In this document: piece by piece, positions 20,691 through 30,015 of the stretch
Layout: each line of letters starts with the position of its first letter
Position numbering within the stretch: the first letter of the stretch is position 1
NCBI GenBank assembly: GCA_019614645.1
Contig: JABWDB010000066.1
Span: forward strand, 1,257,733 to 1,321,732
From: Stratiolaelaps scimitus
Lineage: Eukaryota > Arthropoda > Arachnida > Mesostigmata > Laelapidae
Direction of reading: 5' to 3'
DNA length: 64,000 bases
Program-made: the position numbers and the translations under genes
The notes under the pieces: model-generated
The model's input: only the letters and a program-made list of their open reading frames with translations
What the model was told of the DNA's origin: nothing
Database searches by the model: none

Positions 20691-21240
20691 ACACGAAGAA
20701 TTTGCCAGGCTCCGTTCCCGTCCAACGCGTCCCTTACCATATGGATCGATGGACCCGGAGTCGTCAACGAGTTGTCAAATGTCACCGCCATCCACTTGTC
20801 GACCACAATGTGTGACGTTAGTAAGAGAAAAACCACTTCCTTCGTCCAATGTCAATTCAGTTGAAAAATATCGATCAATAACGCCATAAACCAGAGCGAA
20901 ACATGGGTGAACGTTGGCCGATGTGGGCTCCATGAGGAGCTCATTTTAAATGAAGTTGAAAGTACGACGTCGGAATAGTGAAGATCAATCAAAACGACTT
21001 ACTGTATGTTTGAATAAATTTGGTATTAGTGGTAATACAGCAATAATCAAAACGACCTACTGTATGTTTGAATAAATTTGGTATTAGTAGTAATACAGCA
21101 ATAATCAAAACGACGAATTATAAAATTATTAAAAGGCATTCTACAGATGAGAAATTTGAAAAAATATATCGACATTTAATGGAGGATATATTTATTAGAA
21201 ATAATTAATCAGTGTATCGATATTTATTTAAATGAAATAA
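20691..21240. repeat. Repeat X, copy 4
   Basis: Carries an insertion of two 58-bp units (20987-21102) not present in the other copies. Confidence 0.75.
20987..21114 (+). mobile_element. Tiny 3'-end stub of RLE-type LINE E, tandemly doubled
   Basis: Two 58-bp units, each 'aatcaaaacgac' plus 46 bp beginning with 'tactgtatgtttgaataaa', followed by a third 'aatcaaaacgac'. The 3' end of LINE E at 49203-49226 (minus strand) has the same terminal sequence. Read as a roughly 46-bp 5'-truncated insertion with a 12-bp TSD, later duplicated. The units differ at two positions. Confidence 0.65.
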
Positions 21241-21364
21241 TATTAACAGCTGCATTGTGTGAACTGGTGCTCAAGGCCGCCTATTATCGAGGGTCAAGCA
21301 AGGCTCCAATTGATGATGCTTTCATCCAGTGTGTGCATAGAAAATGTAGGAATCATATGTCTGA

Positions 21365-21592
21365 GGCATATATATATATATATATATATACAAATATACA
21401 TATATCGAGAAGGCAGGGCGGTCACTGTGTTGACATGCATAAGCATGCCAGCACCCCCTTTAAGAAAGAAAACAAGTTTTTGCCCGGGAGGTCAAGAAAT
21501 AAACTATTAAATAAGTCAACTGTGTTTTATGATGTATATTATATGAAGCGAATCTTTTACTTTGTGTATTTATAATTGCTTTAGTACACGAG

Positions 21593-21625
<33 letters not shown>

Positions 21626-21632
21626 GTGCGGC
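21365..21632. repeat. Two (TA)n tracts flanking a retroposon-like tail
   Basis: TA tracts at about 21365-21393 and 21593-21630. Between them, 21425-21460 resembles the hairpin end of the element at 17633-17769 in opposite orientation. Confidence 0.8.
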
Positions 21633-21779
21633 GGTTGCCCCACTTATATTGTTATTTTTATGAATGGTTAGGTACGAATGCGGTTGATCAACTTATGTGC
21701 CAATGTGTCAAAAAATGAAGTTTAGATTATACACACTGTATTGAAGGTTAAGGAGGCCGACGTCCACTTACCTTCCTTG

Positions 21780-22379
21780 TTTAGAGTAACCCACGAACCT
21801 CCGCGACGTTGATGGGGATGAAAGTAAAGCAAGACTCTTGATTTGCCCAGATTGGGGCTAGGTCAGAGCGGATGTCCTCCCACAACTGAAGCGCCGGAAC
21901 AGTTCTTGAATCTGTCGCGAAATGCCAGCACACTTCGTCCACAATCCGTTGAGGACACGGCTTCAGGAGAGGACGGTACACAGAAACTGCCTGCAAGATC
22001 CTCATAGACGATATCAAGGCACTGTCGGTGCCCAGTAACCCAATGTATGCAGTGTTCGTCGATTTCAAGGCCGCCTTGGACTCAGCGCCCAGAGATAAGG
22101 TCTTAGCGGAGGTAGGTGTTCCTAAGACCGTCCTCAGCTTCCTCGCAGCCATTCTTCAAGTGAATAGATTCACCATAGACGATGGAGTGTCTGAACTCAC
22201 TCCCTTCTAGCAAACGACGGGCTTGGCCCAAGGAGACATTCTAAGCCCACCCCTGTTCAATCCTTCTCAGGGACCTCCCGGAACGAATAAGCGGGCTTAG
22301 ACATCTAGCCAAGATCATCCTTTATGCGGACGACTTAGTCGTTTACGGGCCTAACAGATTCCAGATCCAGCAATTTTTA
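21780..22379 (+). pseudogene. Reverse transcriptase fragment (LINE G), 5' part
   Basis: Plus-strand RT palm. At about 22040 YAVFVDFKAALDSAPRDKV (motif A, catalytic Asp present), then GVPKTVLSFLAAILQVNRF, TTGLAQGDILSPPLF in a shifted frame, and KIILYADDLVVYG at 22315-22353 (YADD, motif C). Stops and frame changes are present. It continues after an insertion at 22391. Clade not assigned. Confidence 0.7.
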
Positions 22380-22390
22380 GCGTGGCTACA

Positions 22391-22838
22391 ATTTTTTTTT
22401 TTTTTTTTTAGAGGAGGAAATTTTCTTCAAACGCACGGTTATTACCAGAGACATTCCAATCTCCATGAAAGTGGGCCGATCCAGTGCAGGGTTGACGTGG
22501 ATGACAAAGCGCCTCTGCCTGCTAAAACCATCCTCTGCTGAGAGTGTATCTCTTCCCCAGAGTCGGCACGCTTGGCATTACTTCGATCTCTGGGAAAGGT
22601 GAGTACTGCTCCGGCTAGTGTTCTATAGCCGGGTGCCTTAGTCTCCTATGACTACTGTGGCTTCCGTGTTGGGGTCCAGCATGGGGACGCTCGGTCACCT
22701 AATCCCCGGCCCGTAGCGGGAATGCGCGGGGAGAGACTGGTGAAGGAGGAGGCTCCCGTAACAGGCCTGCCAATCTACCCAAGAGGTACCGGCTGCTCGA
22801 TCCACCTGTCCCTGGCCCTGAGTGGGAATGCGCGGAAT
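22391..22838 (-). mobile_element. 448-bp retro-insertion in LINE G with 11-bp TSD and 18-bp poly(A)
   Basis: Same unit as 4443-4875 and 15190-15690. Flanked by gcgtggctaca (22380-22390) and gcgtagctaca (22839-22849). The poly-T run at 22392-22409 is the poly(A) tail of a minus-strand insertion. This copy defines the ends of the unit. Two 'gggaatgcgcg' modules lie near its 5' end. No ORF: either a SINE or a 5'-truncated LINE 3' region. Confidence 0.8.
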
Positions 22839-22849
22839 GCGTAGCTACA

Positions 22850-23400
22850 TACTGTAGTCTCGGAGCTGGATCTGACGATAAACTTGTCAAAGGCGGAGGC
22901 AATGAAATTTCGAAGAGGAGGAAGGACAGCCGCCGGCAACACCTTGTTCCTCGCCAGGACGCCTCTCAAGAGTACGAATAGATTTCCTTGGGCCTGACCT
23001 TCTCCCGTAGGGGTCGATGCTTCTCCGCTCACATTGCCGAGGGAAAAAGGCGGTAACGGCGACGTGGAAGATAAAATCACGGTTGCTCCTATAGCGACGT
23101 ACAGCATAAGACTCATCTGGGCCGACCTTAATGCCGAGAACCTCGAACAGTTAAACCGCGTCAAGGCCTCTTTCCTCAAGGGAGCGCTTGAGTTACATAT
23201 GTCCACTCGCAATCGACTCGTGTATCTGCTCGCCGACTCGCCGCTCCTCACCGAGGACCTGCGCCGTCGTTCCAACCTTTCAGAAAGGTAAGCCTACATC
23301 GCCAACTACGAAATGTGGATACCGCGCACCACGCTGTCCTTAAGTCCAACCCCTGGGGAGCTTAGCAAACCGTTCATCCAACACAAATTGAAGGTCGACT
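22850..23400 (+). pseudogene. LINE G, RT thumb / connection fragment
   Basis: Continuation of the RT fragment. An open frame at 23034-23291 contains ATYSIRLIWADLNAENLEQLNRVKASFLKGALE, typical of sequence C-terminal to the RT palm in non-LTR elements. Upstream, frame-shifted pieces read GNTLFLARTPLKS and FSRRGRCFSAH. Inactive. Confidence 0.55.
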
Positions 23401-23585
23401 CGTAAAATTGTAATTCTGCAATGTATTGTACTCTACTTTTTCGTTCCACTCATTGTTTCAGCTGTTACACACTACCTAACAATCCCTTTAGGAGTACCTA
23501 ATAGACCCGACTAAAATTTCCGACTGTCAGGTGATACTAGCTCGCTTTTGCCGCCACCACAAGTGGAGTTAATGACCGCATGCTT

Positions 23586-24117
23586 TTTTTGTAGAGGGTT
23601 AGGGTAAATCCTGCATGGACACCAGACTTCACAACTAAGATATTTGCCTGGTAGTGTCAGCCTATTACTGACTAAACCCAGAACCGATTTTGACTTGGGG
23701 CACTGACCGGGAATGTCAAAAGTATTACTTCAGTCAGAGCCTTGCAGGAACCGGCAGTTGATTCCAGCCATGTCCTATCCCTCAGTTCCTCTTCTGGGGC
23801 GAACTCTACCGTCCAGCCGCAGCTGGTGGGTAGAGTCCGGGCATTTTCCCTTCGGACAAGCTCTGTTATCCGGGCCCGTTCTAGCCTATCCTTCTCCCGG
23901 AGGATCCTTTCGGCTAGTGTACTCCCTCTGTCCCACTTGTCTCTGGCCAGGCACATGTAAGAAACGAACCCTCGGATCCCGTCTTGCATGGCTCTTGTCA
24001 GTTCGGCGTCCACGACCTTCTACCGTACTTGCTCTGTGGCTCTACTTGCTGCCAGTGCGTGAAGAGAATCGTCTTCGACTACTGCATCGCACAATCAACG
24101 CAGACCTACCCACATAG
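23586..24117 (-). pseudogene. R1-type LINE 3' end: ORF2 C-terminus plus 3'-UTR repeat Y
   Basis: 23586-23712 is repeat Y with T-rich start (poly(A) of a minus-strand element). 24013-23672 is the C-terminal pol frame, with ILREKDRLERARITELVRRE (charged helix) and ending in PVSAPSQNRFWV. The same arrangement recurs at 63649-64000. Confidence 0.65.
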
Positions 24118-24289
24118 TAGTAATGAAAGACAGAGGTCCTAGTTTTAGGTTTCGTCTGACTTGTCTTGCCCGCAAACTTTGAGTTCATGTCGAATTTGCA
24201 TTTACAATCGCGGTAAGGCGCGTATAAATTGCAGTAGTCTCGTACCCCCAATTGTGAATAATTAAATCATTCAATTATCAAAACTGTAG

Positions 24290-24600
24290 ACAATAGGAGT
24301 ATTTTCCTTACATATGGGCGTACGGAGGTGTTTAAGAAGCGGTCGGGCAATAGCGATCTGTTGACGCCCACTCTCACTTGTCGATCAATGTGTCGATTGG
24401 TCAAGCCAAACAGGAGATGTCATCACATACTCTCCGCAATTTCGTTGAGAGACTCGGTCCGAATGAGGTTTTTATCTACCAGTAACGACATTGATTTCAG
24501 TTCTTTCAGCCGCAAAGGTCTTTGAAAATTGTTTTGCCTGCCAGCAATAGAGCGACGTGTGTTGAAAGTGACGGTCCTGAACTCCTCAAATGCGGAAAGT
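24290..24600. promoter_or_regulatory. IR-3 distal 5' flank, shared with beta receptors
   Basis: Reverse complement of 42024-42270, upstream of IR-4. Marks the receptor block orientation (plus strand here). Confidence 0.6.
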
Positions 24601-24619
24601 CAACGACATTACTTCGTTA

Positions 24620-24814
24620 GATCGGAATTACAATTGTTTCAGACATCGTGGATCGGAATCGATCGGAATTACAATTGTTTCAGACATCGTGGATCGGAAT
24701 CGATCGGAATTACAATTGTTTCAGACATCGTGGATCGGAATCGATCGGAATTACAATTGTTTCAGACATCGTGGATCGGAATCGATCGGAATTACAATTG
24801 TTTCAGACATCGTG
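24620..24814. repeat. 41-bp minisatellite, five copies
   Basis: Units start at 24620, 24661, 24702, 24743 and 24784 with no differences seen; the fifth is partial (ends 24814). The unit includes 'ttacaattgtttcagacatc'. The equivalent flanks of IR-4 (41875-41905) and IR-7 (58795-58830) hold a single copy. Since 41 is not a multiple of 3 and the unit lacks stops, all plus-strand frames are open across it; no gene is implied. Confidence 0.95.
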
Positions 24815-24987
24815 GCAAAAAGCCAACCGTGCAGCTATCTAGGAATCTCATGCTTCTATTAATGTTTGTAGAAGTCTAAACAGACTTAGATGCTAATTAC
24901 TAGAATTAATGAATTACTAGATGCTTATTTTTATGAATAGCTTCTGATCATCAGATGTATCGAAAGTTGCCGGATCTCACCTACAAA

Positions 24988-25002
24988 ACTCAAGTCTCAA
25001 GT
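24988..25002 (+). promoter_or_regulatory. Conserved 15-bp palindromic element of IR-3
   Basis: ACTCAAGTCTCAAGT, a decayed version of the palindrome at the same distance (50 bp) from the ATG in IR-4 and IR-7. Confidence 0.55.
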
Positions 25003-25051
25003 CGGTACCTTACACCGATTGCTAGTGACTGAGGCATATTTACTTCCTAAA

Positions 25052-26928
25052 ATGCAGTTGACTCCTAAAGTGTGGTGCTTGTTCGGTATGGTTTTATCGG
25101 AACTTCTGTACTTTAATGGTGTCATGGCTGAACTAATGACTCCAGTAACGCGGTCAGACTGGGAAGTGTATCTCAGCGAGATCTATAAACTGAGTCGTGA
25201 AGTACCACTGTTGGTAGTGTTTCATGAGTTCCCTCATATCGATGAATTCTACTATCGGTTCTCCGATCAACTCGTCATGATCTCACCACATCGAGCCTTT
25301 GCTGCCTGTCCTCAGCAGCGAATACTCATCGTAAGCGGACAATCAGCTGTCGAATTTCGTAGCAGCTTTTTCGTCCAAGCGTTCCGCTTCTGCGCGTACG
25401 GCACCGCATACGCAATTCTACAGGGTGTACAGGAACTGTACACGTTAAACGGGCTCCCAATTCGGCCATACATAGAACGAAGTAACTTCATCGGGCCGGG
25501 TTTATTCCCAGTCGGATCCCTCATTCAACATCTTCAGAAATTCACACGCAGGGCATCGACTTGCCGTCAACGTGGACAACAAAGGTCACACCTGTCTCTG
25601 TTACAAAGATCTTGACGGCTATCTTCGGTAGTATTGAGCTAGTCAATATTTGGTTCAAGGTTGGTAACCGAACGGCAGTTTCGTACCTAACGGCATCTCT
25701 ACAGTCGGACCGTTCGCTGGAACAGTTCGCCGAAGAACCCATTATTGGTGTGGCTTCTCCAGTCGTCTTTTCTGTATACCGACCCCAGCGGCCTCAGAAG
25801 CTAAATGTTAAATCTGAATTACTTACCCATCCCGGCTATATGACATTTATTCTGCTTGTTGGATTCTCGATTGCCATCATTTCGCATTACAAGGCAGGTA
25901 TGCAGAACGCGTTCTTCAACACGTTCGTCATGATGGTATCGCACCACCCAATACGTATCCATAGGCTTCGATTGCCCGTCCTTATGTCGCTTGGCTTTGG
26001 TCTCTATTAATTCAGGTGGCGATGTGGGTGCTTGCTGGTGACATGATTGGAAATATATCGTTCGCCCCTGTTGACAAGATTCACTCAGTGGATGGCTGTG
26101 ATGAGTTTACACCCTACAATTCATCGGGAGGACAGTTTGCGGAAACATTCTTCCCGATAGCCCAAAAGTACAGCACAATGCTGGCACTCCTCGAATACAA
26201 AGCTGTCTGTGTATTCGATAGATACAAGGGCGAGCTCTTGTTCCAGCGCATGGATCAACAGTACCCTGACCTAAAGCGATACTCAGTTAAGACAACGGCT
26301 AACGCTGAGAAAGTAATTCGAGTAACTGAAACGTGGTTTGCCGTGAACGGGGAAGCACTTGCCTACGTGTTGATCTCGCTTGTTTCGCTCTGTCCTATCC
26401 GAGGCCGGATGTACCTGCATAGACTTCTTAGCACTGGTCTCCTCTATGGCTGCAAGCTACAAACCTACGTATGGAGAATGGCTTTAGGCAGTGACGAGAG
26501 TACTAGACGATATGAACAAGAATGAAGTGATGAAGCTGTATCAAAGTCACCTCAACTATATCAAAGGAAACGAGAGCTCTTTCTTGACAACGTCCATTAT
26601 CGCTTACGAACACGCACAGCTTAGCCTGATCGTGGGATTCTCGTCAAGTTTAATAGTATTCGTGATGGAACGACTAGCCCATGGCATACCGCTCAGGCAT
26701 CTTCTGAGGTACGGCCTGCGAGTGGCTCAATTGGCACTTTGTAGATGCGTTGGGATGATTCGTGATCTAATTGTTTGTATACAATATTGTATACAGCGAC
26801 GTGTGCGCAATGGTAAAGTACCGGAATTTGAGGAAAATTGCGCAGGAACGATTGGCACTAACTATAATCAAGGTATTTTGAGAAAGTTAACCCGAGGAGC
26901 CATTCGGGATCCGGACTTACAATATTGA
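25052..26928 (+). pseudogene. IR-3: beta-subfamily receptor, three frameshifts
   Basis: The only plus-strand receptor. ATG at 25052 (MQLTPKVWCLFG..., signal peptide). Lesions against IR-4 and IR-7: a 6-bp in-frame deletion near 25527 and loss of one G near 25550; loss of one C near 25995 inside TM2 (LGFGLY then stop, where others have LGLWSLL); a net 5-bp loss near 26495 in late S2. Between lesions all family blocks persist: FCAYGTAYAIL, TM1, pore loop FNTFVMMVSHHP, SVDGCDEFTPYNSS, VSLCPIRGR, TM3, and the tail ending RGAIRDPDLQY. No large truncation, so inactivation looks recent. Confidence 0.85.
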
Positions 26929-27790
26929 GCCAGGTTGGCTATATGACAACCATTAGCACGGAATTATGCCTCACTAATATGAACTGTGTCAGCTATCGAT
27001 CGAATCGAAGCTAATCAGCATACCTGCGGGACCATTATAACAACTTTGAACTTTGGCTTGAGCACCGAACTAGCAGGGATAGTATCTGGTGTATTATCGA
27101 AGTGTCGCTGCAGCACGCCCTATCCACAATGAAGTATATGGTATACTTTCGAAACGAGATAGTTAGGCTAGGTCTATTAGATGAAAAGAGATTTAACGAA
27201 CATATCAATGATATCATCTTGGCCAGCCGATAACGTAATTCATTCAACGCCTAAATAGAACACCTACATATGCTATATGCTATCATACATATAGAAAATA
27301 CACATGCGTAAGTGATGGCCGCGTTTGAAATATTAACATTATTATGTAAATAATAATAATGAATGAATGAATTAGCCGTACATTGTACGTATGTGTACAC
27401 AGCCTCTGCCACCGATGCAGAAGGTCTCGGGTTGAAATATCGTGGTAGGTAGCTTGTTCTTTATAGAGGCTTGGTCACCCAGGTTCTGGCCAGGACGCTA
27501 GGATCGATGTGAAGACAATGCCGCTGTCTCAGGCTGCAAAATCCATAGGGTTCAAATCGTGTGATGGGCGACTCAGACTTGATAGACCAGGGTTCTCTCC
27601 TAGGTTCTTGAAGCAATACTCAAAGGTGGTGCCGAGACCTATCGCATAGGGCAGCGGCTGAGGGTCAGCTCAGGAAAAACTACGGTTTCCTATTGGCCCA
27701 TAGAACACATCTACTATGGATTGGTTGGCGTTGGCTGATTGTTTCTTCTATTTAATGAGACGCTGGAAACTGCTTGACAGCTTTATATCA
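26929..27790. repeat. Receptor 3' flank block (shared, inverted, with 47770-48610)
   Basis: 26930-27260 and 27270-27780 match the reverse complement of 48290-48610 and 47780-48280. 63150-63645 is a further copy. It therefore belongs to the receptor duplication unit. A tRNA-like 'gggttcaaatc' is present at about 27550 but no cloverleaf. Confidence 0.75.
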
Positions 27791-29090
27791 TTCGAAGTGG
27801 TCGGGCAAATATGAATTGGTTGAAAAGCTGAAGATAATTGACGCCTCGTGTTAACGCGAAAGTCAACTATCATGGTAAATCACAATGAGACACTTTTCAA
27901 CTTGGTTTTTATCTTCATTATCGAAGGCAGCGTGTGTATTCCTTGCCAACGCACAGCGATTCACTTTTTCGTCGATTTCTCCATGAGAACTCATTCATGC
28001 AGCTTAGTGACTTCTACTAACGATCTGTGTACATTTTGTTAATTTGTGTATCATTAGTGTTACCACTTTGCTTTAACTGTCTCAAAAACAATTTATCGAT
28101 ATGTAGATACCTAACATTGATTAAATATTCCAAGTCCAGTAAGAAGAACGTTGATTAACGCGGATACTCACCTTAAAATAATCTGAGAGACCAAGCCCAA
28201 CTATAGCGATATAAATATGCAAGAAAATAAGACGGTACTTTATTAAGGTATTTTCGCTTCGATTAGGAGTAGCATTTGTGTTTGTTTGACTAAAAATAAG
28301 GACAATATGTAACACGTTAAAAAGAGTAATAAATATGGTGCGAGATAAATCACCTAGTGTGAATTTAAACATAAATCAGGCGCACATTTTTGGTTTCCTA
28401 TTAATTATATTGAAAATATAATTAATAGGATGAAGTGTTTAAATAGTTGCGAGTGGTTCTTAGGTAATGATAAGAAAAGAGTCTGAGGGTGCGATTTGCC
28501 CTGGATTAGAAATCAGCCTATGAGCAGCTCTGACAGATACCGGACCTGGCAGGCTGCGAACCGTCTGACGCAATTACCTTTTGTTGTTGATACGACCGTG
28601 CAGTGGCGACACCATCTCATTGACAACATCTCATAATCAGTCAACCATATATTGGTTTATTTACTCAACTGCAATTGCACAGACGCGTAAGTTCTCGTTA
28701 AATAGTGCTTCCGGAAGTTTAAACACCACACCTCGTCTGGCAGGATGATTATTCAATTTCAGTCGGTATTTACATCACAAATCATTGACGGTTCAAATGA
28801 ATAGTCAAACGGAACCACCAGTAAGAATATAACATCGTAAATATTATATAAAATAAATTGAAATTCTCGGCAGTGGTTATGCCGTTCATTAGTCTCTCTC
28901 TGTGATGCGTCCGTCAAGTTGCGCCTTTTAGTTTGCTTCGACAGCCTGTTATACATTTGGAAGAAGAAGAAAGTAAGCACCAAAATAAACTTTGAACCAA
29001 ACACTTTACACTCAAGCTTTACTACAATCCTCCGGTTTTTGTCCCTCTTGAGGTTACAAGTCTAAGACACACTCCTTCGAGTAGGTTGTC
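27791..29090. repeat. AT-rich intergenic DNA with dispersed repeats
   Basis: 28280-28560 resembles 44095-44330. 28640-29010 resembles 62580-62840 in inverse orientation. 28396-28430 is a perfect 16-bp inverted repeat with a 3-nt spacer. No gene recognised. Confidence 0.5.
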
Positions 29091-29110
29091 GGGGGGGGGG
29101 CCTCGAGGGG
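29091..29110. repeat. G-rich tract
   Basis: A run of about ten G followed by cctcgagggggg. Possible G-rich structure or sequencing artefact. Confidence 0.6.
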
Positions 29111-29377
29111 GGCTATTGAAGCCAAGGGGACTTAGTAGGTAAGTCGAGTGCGATATATATTTCCTCTATATCGCTTGCTTTTCACGCAAGAGAGCGTATC
29201 CAGGTTTTAAACCCAACGGGGATTCCATGTGAGGCTCGTCGGACCAAGCCCATTAACGGCCTTCATTTTCTACAGCGATGCCGCCGAGAAGCCTAGTGTT
29301 GTTTAAGAGGTCTTATTTACGTAGCGACGAGATGGATATGCACATCTGGGGGAACAACCGTCTCAACTAAGTCACTG

Positions 29378-29748
29378 GTGTGGCTTTTGCGGCCCTTGGC
29401 TCTTTCCCCGAGTTCATCCGGCAGCCCTACAGCCTTCGGAGGCGTGAGCGCCGTCGCCACCGCATCCTCCAAGGCCTTCCCTGAGATGATCGACTGCACG
29501 CGGGCCGGCACGGTGCCCCCGGAATTACGGCCCACACTCTTTGGTGCCCGCCTCATCGCCCTCAAGAAGAAGGATGGCTCGGTGCGTCCCATTGGCTGCT
29601 TCAGCTCGATCCGCCGCCTGGCGGCTAACGTGGGCCAACGAGAGGAAGACCTTGGTCGCCCACCCCAGTTGGAGTGCGGCTCCCCGTCTGGGACTGAGAG
29701 CGTGGCTCAATCTCGATTTCTGCAACTCCTCCTTCGTCCCGCCGGGAC
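29378..29748 (+). pseudogene. RLE-family LINE F, RT N-terminal fragment
   Basis: Plus-strand fragment with GTVPPELRPTLFGARLIALKKKDGSVRPIG..SSIRRLAANV, the N-terminal RT motif (LIALKKKDG.RPI) of the family represented by E. It is interrupted at 29748 by the full-length LINE. The other side of the insertion (36585-36728) continues with C-terminal sequence of the same family, so F already had an internal deletion. Confidence 0.7.
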
Positions 29749-30015
29749 TTTTTTTTTTTTTAAGAGGTTTAAGGGTAAAAATCTTTAGAAAGACACCACT
29801 GCTTCACGTCTTAGGTATTCGCTGTGATAGTGCCGGATTTTTACCGGCTAAAAATCCTCGAACCTATAACTTGGGTCAGGTGCCTGGAACTGTTTTTTAT
29901 AATACTTCGGGCACAAGACTTGCAGGGAACGGCTAGTAGCCATCAGTAGGCTGACGAGTGGTGTGTAACCATCCGTCTACCCTAGGCTACCTTTGTCCTA
30001 TCCCAGGTTCATCCT
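29749..30015 (-). other. 3' UTR of LINE M with repeat Y homology
   Basis: Related to repeat Y copies ('gataacttgggtcaggtgcc'-type region at 29865-29885), showing that Y is the 3' end of this LINE group. Confidence 0.6.

Noticed and set aside
24620..24814. CRISPR-like array
   Set aside because: Units are contiguous without spacers, and the context is an arthropod receptor cluster.
24529..24879. Three overlapping repeat-containing ORFs of 64-116 codons
   Set aside because: Produced by the stop-free 41-bp minisatellite read in three frames; no start context or homologue, and the paralogous flanks lack them.
27470..27640. tRNA gene or tRNA-derived SINE suggested by 'gggttcaaatc'
   Set aside because: No cloverleaf could be folded, no A box at the right distance, and the segment is part of the receptor-flank duplication unit.
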